Source of the DNA: Pseudomonas sp. ATCC PTA-122608
GTDB lineage: Bacteria; Pseudomonadota; Gammaproteobacteria; Pseudomonadales; Pseudomonadaceae
NCBI RefSeq assembly: GCF_001952855.1
Contig: NZ_LPNO01000055.1
Location: 83,645-147,644, forward strand
Reading direction: 5' to 3'
Length of the DNA: 64,000 bases
The position numbers and the translations under genes were made by a program. The first letter of the stretch is position 1. Each line of letters opens with the position of its first letter. Below are positions 1 to 8,165 of this stretch, piece after piece. The notes beneath the pieces were generated by a model. It ran no database searches. It worked only from the letters and a program-made list of their open reading frames with translations, and was not told where the DNA came from.

Positions 1-1
1 C

Positions 2-724
2 CCCGCCAGTGCAGCCCCCGCTGAACACAAAGCCTACCTGACCCTGATCATCGACGACCTTGGGCAAAACCTGCCCCGGGATCGTCGCGTGCTCGCGCTG
101 CCCGGCCCGGTGACCACGGCGATCATGCCCGACACACCCCACGCCGCCGAATTCGCCCGCGAAGCCCATAAGGCGGGCAAGATCGTCATCTTGCACATGC
201 CTATGGACCCGGCCACCGGCCCCTTTGCCTGGCACCCCGAGCTACCCATCGAAGAGTTGGGCAAACGCCTGGACGCAGCTTTCAAGGCTGTGCCCTACAC
301 CGCCGGCATCAACAACCACATGGGCAGCCGCATGACCGCCCAACCGGAGGCGATGGCCTGGCTGATGGGTGAGTTGCAACGGCGCCACAAGTTCTTCGTC
401 GACAGCCGCACCAGCGCTAAAACCGTCGCCGCCGCCGAGGCGCAGAAGATTGGTTTGGCCAGCGTCTCGCGGGACGTGTTCCTCGATGACGAACGCACCG
501 AAGCGGCCATCACCACTCAATTGCAGACCGCAATCAAGCTGGCCCACAAACAGGGTTCTGCGGTGATGATCGGCCATCCTTATCCACAAACGCTGGCGGT
601 GCTGGAACGGGAGCTGCCCAAGCTCAAGGCCCAGGGCGTCGAGTGGATCGATATCAAGTTGATGATCAGCGTGCGCAGTAACCAGGCCATGGCCGGCCAC
701 GGTAAAAACGGCACCTATCGCTAG
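2..724 (+). CDS. Divergent polysaccharide deacetylase (YibQ family), 5' truncated by window
   Basis: The reading frame is open from the first bases and stops with TAG at 722-724, so only the C-terminal 240 residues are present. The LIIDDLG motif near the start and HMPMDP, then NNHMGS about 45 residues further on, are typical of the YibQ/DUF610 branch of the NodB-like polysaccharide deacetylases. The family is periplasmic and is thought to act on cell-wall glycans, often next to envC-type and ctpA-type genes, which would lie left of the window. The signal peptide is missing because of the cut. The exact substrate is unknown. The family call is firm, the role inferred. Confidence 0.85.
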   Translation, partial: PASAAPAEHKAYLTLIIDDLGQNLPRDRRVLALPGPVTTAIMPDTPHAAEFAREAHKAGKIVILHMPMDPATGPFAWHPELPIEELGKRLDAAFKAVPYTAGINNHMGSRMTAQPEAMAWLMGELQRRHKFFVDSRTSAKTVAAAEAQKIGLASVSRDVFLDDERTEAAITTQLQTAIKLAHKQGSAVMIGHPYPQTLAVLERELPKLKAQGVEWIDIKLMISVRSNQAMAGHGKNGTYR

Positions 725-798
725 CGCTACATAGCTACTGCCCATCACCCGGCAGGCTCTCCGATAGTGGATCCCTGGATCAACTGGAGAGTCTCCTC

Positions 799-2100
799 AT
801 GAACGCACTGCAATACAAAGACCTGCTTATCAATTTCACGTCCGAATTCATCCCTCTGTGGAATGACCGGGGATCGGGAGTTTACAAGTCCATAAGCTTT
901 TGGCGGCCGGCCACTTCAGCCGACCCGTTGAGCCAGTTTTTCTCGCTGGGTGACATCGCGGTCGAAGGTTATCGCAATATCAACCAGCAGAAAGTCGTCG
1001 CCGTCGTCAGCGACGCGAACAAGGCCGGCGGCACCGCACTTCGCTCACCCGATGAGTTCGAGCTGGTGTGGAAAGATGCCGGCTCGGGTGCGCGCACCGA
1101 CTTTTCCCTCTGGCGCCCATTGCCACCTGAAGGCTATGTATCCATGGGGCTGGTGTGCGGCGTGGGCTACGACAAACCGTCGCGCAATGCGGTGCGCTGT
1201 GTGCGGGAGGATCTGGTCATGGCCGCGCGGACCGGGCAATTGATCTGGACCGACAAAGGCAGTGGTGCGCCAATGGACTTCAGTGCCTGGGGCATCACGC
1301 CAGCCGACGCAGCCCCTGGTGAAATCAACCTGGCCCCCGGCACGTTTATCGGTACCGCCAGCTATGCCAAACCGACCACCGCCAGCTATTCGTTGCGCCT
1401 GCCGTTGACCGCCGATCTGAAGGAGTTGCCTGAGCCGCCGCCGCTCTCCGGGTACGCGCCACCTGCGGCACTGCACACACTGGAACAACCTCAGGTGTGC
1501 CAACTCCCCTGGTTTGCGGTGAAAGACCCGGACCTGAGCCCCATCGAACAATTGCAAACCTGCCCGATGTATCGACTGGAAAGGATTGATCATTACTTGT
1601 TCGTCGGCTTTGGACACAACCAAACGGCCACCAGCCAACCATTCATGTGGACCGCCACCAAGGGCGAGACCGGGAGGCAGTCAAGGGCCCTCACCGCGAC
1701 CACCAGCATTGAGCTATGCAGTGAATGGCCGTCGGATAACCGCGCATTCGAATTGAGCTTCTCCGCGCACCTGAACCAGGAATTCACCCATTGCCAGCGT
1801 TCGGCGAAGGGCTGGGGAGATTTATCGACTCTGGAAATCATCAGCTATATCCCGGCCAACAAAGCCGTCGCGGGCTACATCATTCAGAGTGAATATCGCT
1901 TGTTGCGTGAAGATGGCAGCCAGGTGACCGGCACCGTCACCTATACCAACGGCGAAAACGTATACGTGAGCGAGTATCCCGCCTCCGAGCCGGAGCGCAT
2001 TGGCGAGCCGCCAGTCGAGCAGGCCGTGGAACCAACCCAGGCCGAGCCCAACCTAGAGATAACGCCCCATGATTTCATCGACGACACCCTCCTGCCGTAA
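799..2100 (+). CDS. Vps62-related protein
   Basis: This 433-residue protein has repeated blocks of the form LWNDRGSG..SFWRP, VWKDAGSG..FSLWRP and IWTDKGSG..FSAWG in its first 180 residues. They match the Vps62 (DUF946) domain best known from plants and fungi and scattered in bacteria. The C-terminal half (about 235-400) has no recognised domain. No signal peptide or transmembrane segment is seen. The start follows a GGAG at about -12. It is a monocistronic gene that converges with the next gene and overlaps its 3' end by 48 bp. The bacterial function is not established; lipid or toxin-like roles are only guesses. Confidence 0.75.
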   Translation: MNALQYKDLLINFTSEFIPLWNDRGSGVYKSISFWRPATSADPLSQFFSLGDIAVEGYRNINQQKVVAVVSDANKAGGTALRSPDEFELVWKDAGSGARTDFSLWRPLPPEGYVSMGLVCGVGYDKPSRNAVRCVREDLVMAARTGQLIWTDKGSGAPMDFSAWGITPADAAPGEINLAPGTFIGTASYAKPTTASYSLRLPLTADLKELPEPPPLSGYAPPAALHTLEQPQVCQLPWFAVKDPDLSPIEQLQTCPMYRLERIDHYLFVGFGHNQTATSQPFMWTATKGETGRQSRALTATTSIELCSEWPSDNRAFELSFSAHLNQEFTHCQRSAKGWGDLSTLEIISYIPANKAVAGYIIQSEYRLLREDGSQVTGTVTYTNGENVYVSEYPASEPERIGEPPVEQAVEPTQAEPNLEITPHDFIDDTLLP

Positions 2101-2811
2101 CTGATCCAAGGCTGCCTGAAGCTTGGCCACCGTCTCGTCCGGCACGTTCTTGTTCAGCGCCAGGTACAGCTCGGCACTGTTGAAACGCAGCACGGTCTTG
2201 AGCCCGGTCACCCCGACCTGGCGCGCCAGGTAACGGCCCGCCGGGTCGCCGGTGGCCCACAGGTCGATCTGGCCATCGATCAATTTTTGCGCGTTGTCTT
2301 GATCCCGCAGCACGATCACCGGCTTCAGGCCCTGTTTTTCCAGGCTTTCGGCGATGGCATCACCCTTATAGGCGCCGATCTTGTAGCGCCGAGCGTGCTC
2401 AAGGTCGGTCAGCTGGATCTTGCTGTCGGCCTTGGCCAGCAGCACCCAATCGTCCGGGCCGATGGGGCCGACCCATTTGAACAGCGCCTCACGGTCCGGC
2501 AGACGTGCCATCACGAACACGCCATAGCCGGGTTTTTCCAGGGCGAGTTTGTAGATTCGCTCCCAAGGGAAGCGCAGGGTCAGGTTGTAGGAGATGCCGG
2601 CACGCTTGAAGGTCTCGCGGACGATGTCCACGGCAATACCTTCGATGTTCTCTTCCTTGGCGAAATTCTTGCCGTTTTTCGCCATATTGTAGGGCGGGAA
2701 GTTTTCCGTCAGCAGCACCAGGGAAGCGCCGTCGGACGGCTCATCGGCGTGGGCCGAACCCGTCAATAGAACGGTGGTACTGGCGAGGGCGAGCAGCAGG
2801 TCTCTGAACAT
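2053..2811 (-). CDS. Periplasmic solute-binding protein (SBP family 3)
   Basis: The product is 252 residues and starts with a signal peptide (MFRDLLLALAS..., cleavage near SAHA-DE). The mature part follows the amino-acid-binding SBP_bac_3 pattern: LTENFPPYN, IDLWATGDPAG and a C-terminal L..LRQEG..DEIMGRYL. An upstream in-frame start at 2862 would put 17 residues before the signal peptide, so I chose 2811. It lies 66 bp downstream of hisF on the same strand and may be read from the his transcript. No permease or ATPase gene is adjacent, so it could be an orphan binding protein or a sensor input. The ligand is unknown. The last 48 bp overlap the convergent Vps62-like gene. Confidence 0.85.
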   Translation of the reverse strand: MFRDLLLALASTTVLLTGSAHADEPSDGASLVLLTENFPPYNMAKNGKNFAKEENIEGIAVDIVRETFKRAGISYNLTLRFPWERIYKLALEKPGYGVFVMARLPDREALFKWVGPIGPDDWVLLAKADSKIQLTDLEHARRYKIGAYKGDAIAESLEKQGLKPVIVLRDQDNAQKLIDGQIDLWATGDPAGRYLARQVGVTGLKTVLRFNSAELYLALNKNVPDETVAKLQAALDQLRQEGVVDEIMGRYL

Positions 2812-2877
2812 GAAAGTTACCGGAATCCATGGCAAGCCCAGAGAGTGCCGCGAGCCTGCCATGGTGTCCAGTGACGT

Positions 2878-3648
2878 TTAGCGAACGACGATACCGCGTG
2901 CCGCCATGTAGGCCTTGGCCTCGGGAACGGTGTATTCGCCAAAGTGGAAAATACTCGCCGCCAACACTGCACTGGCATGGCCTTCGATCACGCCGTCAGC
3001 CAGGTGCTGCAGGTTGCCGACGCCGCCGGAAGCGATTACCGGGATGCCCAGCGCGTCGCTGATGGCACGGGTCACGCCCAGGTCGAAGCCGTTTTTCATG
3101 CCGTCCTGGTCCATGCTGGTCAGCAGGATTTCACCGGCGCCCAGGGCTTCCATCTTCATCGCCCACTCCACGGCATCCAACCCGGTAGGCTTGCGTCCGC
3201 CGTGGGTGAAAATCTCCCAGCGCGGAGTTTCGCCCGGGCCGGAGACTTTCTTGGCGTCGATGGCGACGACGATGCATTGAGAGCCGAAGTGCTGCGCAGC
3301 TTCGCCGACAAATTCCGGGTTGAACACGGCGGCGGTGTTGATCGAGACCTTGTCCGCGCCGGCATTCAGCAGGTTGCGAATGTCCTGTACGGTGCGCACG
3401 CCACCGCCCACGGTCAGCGGGATAAACACCTGGCTGGCCATGCGCTCGACGGTATGCAGGGTGGTGTCGCGACCATCGACGCTGGCGGTGATGTCGAGAA
3501 AGGTAATCTCGTCAGCACCCTGTTCGTCGTAGCGACGGGCGATTTCCACCGGGTCGCCGGCGTCACGGATGTTCTCGAACTTGACGCCCTTGACCACGCG
3601 ACCGTTGTCGACGTCCAGGCAAGGGATGATGCGTTTGGCCAGCGCCAT
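2878..3648 (-). CDS. hisF: Imidazole glycerol phosphate synthase subunit HisF
   Basis: The protein is 256 residues, the normal length. It is the cyclase half of the HisF-HisH complex, which uses ammonia from HisH to convert PRFAR into IGP and AICAR in cytosolic histidine synthesis. The N-terminal IIPCLDV with the catalytic Asp, the mid-chain VAIDAKK, and the phosphate-binding GGV(R) and SGGVG loops of the (beta/alpha)8 barrel are all visible. It starts 9 bp after the hisA stop in the same operon. Confidence 0.98.
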   Translation of the reverse strand: MALAKRIIPCLDVDNGRVVKGVKFENIRDAGDPVEIARRYDEQGADEITFLDITASVDGRDTTLHTVERMASQVFIPLTVGGGVRTVQDIRNLLNAGADKVSINTAAVFNPEFVGEAAQHFGSQCIVVAIDAKKVSGPGETPRWEIFTHGGRKPTGLDAVEWAMKMEALGAGEILLTSMDQDGMKNGFDLGVTRAISDALGIPVIASGGVGNLQHLADGVIEGHASAVLAASIFHFGEYTVPEAKAYMAARGIVVR

Positions 3649-3657
3649 GGTCAGTCC

Positions 3658-4395
3658 TCAGCCGTTGTAGGCGTCGCAGTAAGCCTGGGCTTCAGCGACG
3701 TCCAGGGTGCCTTCATAGATCGCCCGGCCGGTGATGGCGCCGATGATCCCTGGCGCCTTCGCGTCCAGCAGCGACTTGATGTCGCCCAGGTTGTGGATGC
3801 CGCCGGAAGCGATCACCGGAATCTTGGTAGCAGCGGCCAGCGCAGCGGTGAACGGTACGTTGCAGCCCTGCATCATGCCGTCTTTGGCGATGTCGGTATA
3901 AACGATGGCGGAGACGCCGTCGGCTTCAAACTGCTTCGCCAGGTCGATCACCTGGATGGTGCTGATTTCAGCCCAGCCGTCGGTGGCGACGAAACCGTCT
4001 TTAGCGTCCAGACCCACGATCACCTTGCCCGGGAACGCGCGGCAGGCTTCGGCAACGAAAGCCGGATCTTTCACGGCCTTGGTACCGATGATCACGTAGC
4101 TCACCCCCGCTTTCACGTAGTGCTCGATGGTTTCCAGGGAGCGTATACCGCCGCCGATCTGGATCGGCAGGTTCGGGTAGCGCTTGGCGATCGCCGTCAC
4201 CACTTCGCCGTTGACCGGCTGGCCTTCGAAGGCACCGTTCAAGTCCACCAGATGCAGACGACGGCAGCCGCCTTCCACCCACTTGGCAGCCATGCTCACC
4301 GGGTCATCGGAGAACACCGTGGAATCTTCCATGCGGCCCTGGCGCAGACGTACGCAGGCGCCGTCCTTGAGATCGATAGCGGGAATAATCAGCAT
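3658..4395 (-). CDS. hisA: ProFAR isomerase HisA
   Basis: The protein is 245 residues: 1-(5-phosphoribosyl)-5-[(phosphoribosylamino)methylideneamino]imidazole-4-carboxamide isomerase. It makes the substrate for HisF. The start LIIPAIDLKDG holds the first catalytic Asp, VYTDIAKDG the second, and GGGIRS and ASGGI are the phosphate loops. It lies between the DUF2164 gene (39 bp upstream) and hisF in the his cluster. Confidence 0.98.
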   Translation of the reverse strand: MLIIPAIDLKDGACVRLRQGRMEDSTVFSDDPVSMAAKWVEGGCRRLHLVDLNGAFEGQPVNGEVVTAIAKRYPNLPIQIGGGIRSLETIEHYVKAGVSYVIIGTKAVKDPAFVAEACRAFPGKVIVGLDAKDGFVATDGWAEISTIQVIDLAKQFEADGVSAIVYTDIAKDGMMQGCNVPFTAALAAATKIPVIASGGIHNLGDIKSLLDAKAPGIIGAITGRAIYEGTLDVAEAQAYCDAYNG

Positions 4396-4434
4396 CTGGC
4401 AAACCTTATTCGATATTCAGCGTTGCTCGGGAAA

Positions 4435-4692
4435 TCAGGGTTTCTCGAGCGCCCACAAGTCGCTTTCGATGCTTTCGAACCTTTCTTTAAGGTGCGTCTG
4501 CACATCGAAAATCGCCCTGTTGTAATAGTGCGGAGCAATTTCAGTGGTGAACAGTTCGAGGATTTCTGCGACCTCGAACGAGCCGAGCTTGAGCTCGAAG
4601 CGGTCTTCCATGAAACGCTTGATCTTGTCGGTGGCCTCACTCTCCTGCTGGGGAGTGAGGTTCAAGATCGGCGGTTTGACCTTCTTGGCCAT
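4435..4692 (-). CDS. DUF2164 family protein
   Basis: This small cytosolic protein (85 residues) is acidic and mainly helical, with LTPQQESEATDKIKRFMEDR and the central ELFTTEIAPHYYNRAI block typical of DUF2164. Its start codon overlaps the hisH stop by one base (TAATG), so it is translationally coupled to hisH, and hisA follows. This placement inside the his cluster is usual in Pseudomonas, yet no histidine-pathway role is known to me. Confidence 0.9.
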   Translation of the reverse strand: MAKKVKPPILNLTPQQESEATDKIKRFMEDRFELKLGSFEVAEILELFTTEIAPHYYNRAIFDVQTHLKERFESIESDLWALEKP

Positions 4693-5330
4693 TACCAGCG
4701 CCCGTCCCAGGCGGCGAAGTTCTGCAGCAATTGCAGGCCATGGGTGTGGCTCTTCTCCGGGTGGAACTGCACGGCAAAGCGCGAGCCGTCGGCCAGGGCC
4801 GCGGCGAAGTCGACGCCATAGTGACCGCCACCCACCACCTGGCGCGGGTTACCGGCGGCGATGTAGTAGCTGTGCACGAAGTAGAAACGCGCCAGGTCCG
4901 GCACGTTGTGCCACAGCGGGTGATCCACGGTCTGGCGCACTTCGTTCCAGCCCATGTGCGGGACTTTCAGGTGTTCGCCGTCTTCGTGCAAATCCTTGCC
5001 GAAAAACTTCACCTGGCCCGGGAACAGGCCGATGCAGTCGACGCCGGCGTTCTCTTCACTGCTGTCGAGCAAGGCTTGCATGCCCACGCAGATGCCGAGG
5101 AACGGCCGGTCCTGGCTGACTTCACGCACCAGGCTGTCGAAGCCCAGGCGGCGAATCTCGGCCATGCAGTCGCGAATCGCGCCAACCCCCGGGAAAACCA
5201 CCCGGTCGGCTTCGCGAATCACGTCGGCATCGCTGGTGATCAGTACCTTGCCGGCGCCTACGTGCTCAAGGGCCTTGGCCACCGAGTGCAGGTTACCCAT
5301 GCCGTAATCGATAACCGCGACCGTCTGCAT
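4692..5330 (-). CDS. hisH: Imidazole glycerol phosphate synthase glutaminase subunit HisH
   Basis: The protein is 212 residues and is a class I glutamine amidotransferase feeding ammonia to HisF. The catalytic nucleophile is in the GICVGMQ elbow, with the His-Glu pair in VQFHPEKS near the C-terminus. The N-terminus VIDYGMGNL is standard. The ATG overlaps the hisB stop by one base, and its own stop overlaps the DUF2164 start by one base, which indicates a tightly coupled operon. Confidence 0.98.
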   Translation of the reverse strand: MQTVAVIDYGMGNLHSVAKALEHVGAGKVLITSDADVIREADRVVFPGVGAIRDCMAEIRRLGFDSLVREVSQDRPFLGICVGMQALLDSSEENAGVDCIGLFPGQVKFFGKDLHEDGEHLKVPHMGWNEVRQTVDHPLWHNVPDLARFYFVHSYYIAAGNPRQVVGGGHYGVDFAAALADGSRFAVQFHPEKSHTHGLQLLQNFAAWDGRW

Positions 5331-5923
5331 TACAGGACGCCCTTGGTCGACGGCATTTGCCCAGCCATGCGGTCATCCAGCTCTACGGCCATGCGCAGGG
5401 CGCGACCGAAGGCCTTGAACACGGTCTCGATCTGGTGGTGAGTGTTGGTGCCACGCAGGTTGTCGATGTGCAGGCTGACCAGCGCGTGGTTGACGAAGCC
5501 CTGGAAGAATTCCTGGAACAGGTCAACGTCGAAGCCGCCCACGGTGGCGCGGGTGTAGGGCACGTGCATCTGCAGGCCTGGGCGGCCGGAGAAGTCGATG
5601 ACCACACGCGACAGCGCTTCATCCAGCGGGACATAGGCGTGGCCGTAGCGACGGATGCCTTTCTTGTCGCCGATGGCTTTGGCAAAAGCCTGGCCCAACG
5701 TGATACCGACGTCTTCCACCGTGTGGTGGTCGTCGATATGCAGGTCGCCCTTGCTGACGATATCCAGGTCGATCAGCCCGTGACGGGCGATCTGGTCCAG
5801 CATGTGCTCAAGAAAAGGTACACCGATATCAAATCGGGCCTTTCCGGTGCCATCCAGGTTAATCGAGGCTTTGATCTGGGTTTCCAGAGTGTCGCGCTCG
5901 ACGGACGCCTTACGTTCGGCCAT
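5330..5923 (-). CDS. hisB: Imidazoleglycerol-phosphate dehydratase HisB
   Basis: The protein is 197 residues and is the monofunctional dehydratase, without the HisN-type phosphatase domain of enteric HisB. The metal-binding His clusters are visible as DDHHTVED and NTHHQIE. The ATG one codon upstream (5926) also fits, but MAERKASV matches the usual Pseudomonas start. It is the first gene of the his cluster on this strand. The promoter should lie within about 100 bp upstream, before the REP element. Confidence 0.97.
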   Translation of the reverse strand: MAERKASVERDTLETQIKASINLDGTGKARFDIGVPFLEHMLDQIARHGLIDLDIVSKGDLHIDDHHTVEDVGITLGQAFAKAIGDKKGIRRYGHAYVPLDEALSRVVIDFSGRPGLQMHVPYTRATVGGFDVDLFQEFFQGFVNHALVSLHIDNLRGTNTHHQIETVFKAFGRALRMAVELDDRMAGQMPSTKGVL

Positions 5924-6042
5924 CACCAGCTCCGCAAAATCATTGGGCGAAAAAGGCAGCCATTATAGGGGCGCGGGCGCTAAACAGAAACATCGGAGGG
6001 GATAAGACTGATGGAGTGTCGAGGATAGACATGTCAGTACAA

Positions 6043-6166
6043 GTGTGGGAGCAGCTTTGCGTGGGAGCGGGCTTGCTCGCGAATGCGGTGGGTCAGCCAA
6101 TACATGTGCTGACTGATCCATCGCCTTCGCGAGCAAGCCCGCTCCCACACAAGCCCGCTCCCACAA
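6043..6166. repeat. REP doublet with extra flanking half-arms
   Basis: The inner pair (6060-6150) has the arms GTGGGAGCGGGCTTGCTCGC and its inverse around a 40-bp spacer. A further incomplete arm, TGTGGGAGCAGCTTTGC, precedes it at 6043, and a second copy of AAGCCCGCTCCCACA follows to 6166. REP doublets of this core are abundant non-coding elements in the P. fluorescens group, mobilised in trans by RAYT transposases. It sits between the MFS gene and hisB. Confidence 0.9.
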
Positions 6167-6179
6167 GGTTTACGCGGTG

Positions 6180-7841
6180 TTAGTGGAACAGTACTGCGGT
6201 TTTCTGCAGGGTGACCCACACGCCCCACGCCAACGGAATACCCACCACCAGCCAGGCGGCAACCGCCAATGGCACACTGCCGGAGGAGGCTTTCCATTCC
6301 AGCACGGTGCTGGAATCGGCGCCCTTGTCGTGGCCCAGCGCCTGTTCGGCAGCCAGTTCGGCGTCGGTCATGAAGTACTTGTCTGCCACCGGCCGTACCA
6401 GCAGGTTGCAGATAAAGCCCAGCACCAGCAGGCCGGCGAGGATGTACAAGGTGATGTCGTAAGCGGCAGCGCGTTCAACGCCAATGCTCAACTGGTACTC
6501 ACGCAGGTAGTTCACCAGCACCGGGCCCAATACGCCCGCCGCTGCCCACGCCGTCAGCAGACGACCGTGGATCGCACCCACCATTTGCGTACCGAACAGG
6601 TCTGCCAGGTAAGCCGGTACGGTCGCAAAACCACCGCCGTACATCGACAGGATGATGCAGAACGCAGCCACGAACAGCGCGACGTTGCCCAGGTGACCCA
6701 GGTTAGGAATCAACGCGTACAGGGCAAAGCCCAATGCGAAAAACACGAAGTAAGTGTTTTTACGGCCCAGGTAGTCGGAGAACGACGCCCAGAAGAACCG
6801 GCCACCGATGTTGAACAGGCTCAACAGCCCGGTAAAGCCGGCTGCGATGGCCGCGATGGAAGCCAGTTGACCGGCATCCAGTTGGCCAAACGTCAGGCCG
6901 TTACCCAGCAACTTGCCGCCGAACACTTCCTGCAGCAGCGGCGAAGCCATGCCGAGGATGCCGATACCGGCAGACACGTTCAGGCACAGCACCAGCCACA
7001 CCAGGCGGAATTGCGGGGTTTTCCAGGCCACGTTCACGTGCACGTGACGGTGGGTAATCATCGCGTTGCTGGCTTTTTTCGCCGGGGCAGTCCAGCCCTC
7101 AGGCTTCCAGCCGGTGGGCGGAACGCGGTAGGACAAGGCGCCGCCGATCATGAACACGAAGTAGATCACGGCCATGACCACGAAGCTCTGCCACACGCCA
7201 ACGCTGGTTGGCGAGGCGAAGTGGCCCATCAGGGCGGCTGCCAACGGGGCGCCAACCATCGCGCCGCCGCCGAAGCCCATGATCGCCATGCCGGTAGCCA
7301 TGCCGCGCTTGTCCGGGAACCACTTGATCAAAGTCGAGACCGGCGAGATATAGCCCAGGCCCAAGCCGATACCGCCGATGACCCCGGAGCCGATCCACAT
7401 CAGCCAGATCTGGTGGGTATAGATCCCCAATGCGGAGATCAGCAGGCCGCCGCACCAGCACAAAGCCGACACGACACCGGCTTTACGTGGCCCGGCATGT
7501 TCCAGCCAGCCGCCCCAGATCGCTGCCGAGCAACCCAGGAAGATGAAGAACAGGGTGTAGATCCAGCCCAGCATGGAGATGGGCCAGTCGCATTGCGACG
7601 AGAAGACCTGACTGATAAAGCTCATGTCCGGCGCACAGGCGACCGGTGCGGTGATACCCAGCGCCTTGGACAACGGCAACCAGAACACCGAGAAGCCGTA
7701 AGCCATGCCGATGCAAAGGTGAATGGCCAGGGCGGCCGGTGGTACCAGCCAACGGTTGAACCCGGGCTTGGCGATAATGCGTTCCTTGGAAAGGAACGCA
7801 GGCTGTGCAGCAGTATTACCCGCCGCAGTGCTAGTGCTCAT
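6180..7841 (-). CDS. MFS transporter, OFA (oxalate/formate antiporter-like) family
   Basis: This 553-residue inner membrane carrier has about 12-14 predicted membrane spans. The opening GFNRWLVPPAALAIHLCIGM and the cytoplasmic loop WFPDKRGMATG are hallmarks of OxlT-like (OFA) transporters. The C-terminus carries additional membrane segments and ends just before a REP doublet. The ATG at 7841 follows a good GGGGGA ribosome site. The substrate is likely a small monocarboxylate or dicarboxylate; in Pseudomonas, pyruvate- or lactate-type anions are as plausible as oxalate. It stands alone, divergent from the asmA-like gene. Confidence 0.88.
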   Translation of the reverse strand: MSTSTAAGNTAAQPAFLSKERIIAKPGFNRWLVPPAALAIHLCIGMAYGFSVFWLPLSKALGITAPVACAPDMSFISQVFSSQCDWPISMLGWIYTLFFIFLGCSAAIWGGWLEHAGPRKAGVVSALCWCGGLLISALGIYTHQIWLMWIGSGVIGGIGLGLGYISPVSTLIKWFPDKRGMATGMAIMGFGGGAMVGAPLAAALMGHFASPTSVGVWQSFVVMAVIYFVFMIGGALSYRVPPTGWKPEGWTAPAKKASNAMITHRHVHVNVAWKTPQFRLVWLVLCLNVSAGIGILGMASPLLQEVFGGKLLGNGLTFGQLDAGQLASIAAIAAGFTGLLSLFNIGGRFFWASFSDYLGRKNTYFVFFALGFALYALIPNLGHLGNVALFVAAFCIILSMYGGGFATVPAYLADLFGTQMVGAIHGRLLTAWAAAGVLGPVLVNYLREYQLSIGVERAAAYDITLYILAGLLVLGFICNLLVRPVADKYFMTDAELAAEQALGHDKGADSSTVLEWKASSGSVPLAVAAWLVVGIPLAWGVWVTLQKTAVLFH

Positions 7842-8165
7842 TGGTGTTTCCCCCAGTTATTAGTATGTGTCCGTCGGGCGCTCTCTCCCTCGGCCTTACA
7901 CGCAAGGCGTGGCCGTTTTTTTGAGTAAAGCTCCATTTTGGCGCGACGTTTAGCCGCAGAAGGCGGACGAACATGCAGAGATTAGCATCTGTGGATGACA
8001 GAAAAACCAAACTGCCATCACCTTTTCCAGGTTATCTGTCTTTTTTGACGCCAAAAACCCGTTTTTCCGACCGTGGATACAATGTAACTATCCGCGAACT
8101 GACGTAAGCCTTCGGGCGTTATACTCTGCGGCTAAATTTTAAAATCGACATACAAGGACTCGCCC
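7842..8165. promoter_or_regulatory. Divergent intergenic region, MFS gene / asmA-like gene
   Basis: This 324-bp gap holds the promoters of both neighbours. On the plus side TATACT at 8120-8125 is a good -10 box, with CTGACG at 8099-8104 as a weak -35 at short (15 bp) spacing. A GC-rich hairpin followed by seven T (7891-7922) lies on the plus strand. No coding sequence is evident. Confidence 0.4.
7891..7922 (+). terminator. Possible intrinsic terminator in divergent region
   Basis: CGGC / CACGC stems pair with GCGTG / GCCG around an AAG loop, with a small bulge, and run into TTTTTTT. It would stop rightward transcripts antisense to the MFS gene from entering the asmA-like gene. Confidence 0.4.

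Noticed and set aside
2944..4821. A 625-codon open frame on the plus strand across the his genes
   Set aside because: It is the complementary shadow of hisF, hisA and hisH, whose motifs are unambiguous; high GC keeps the opposite strand open.
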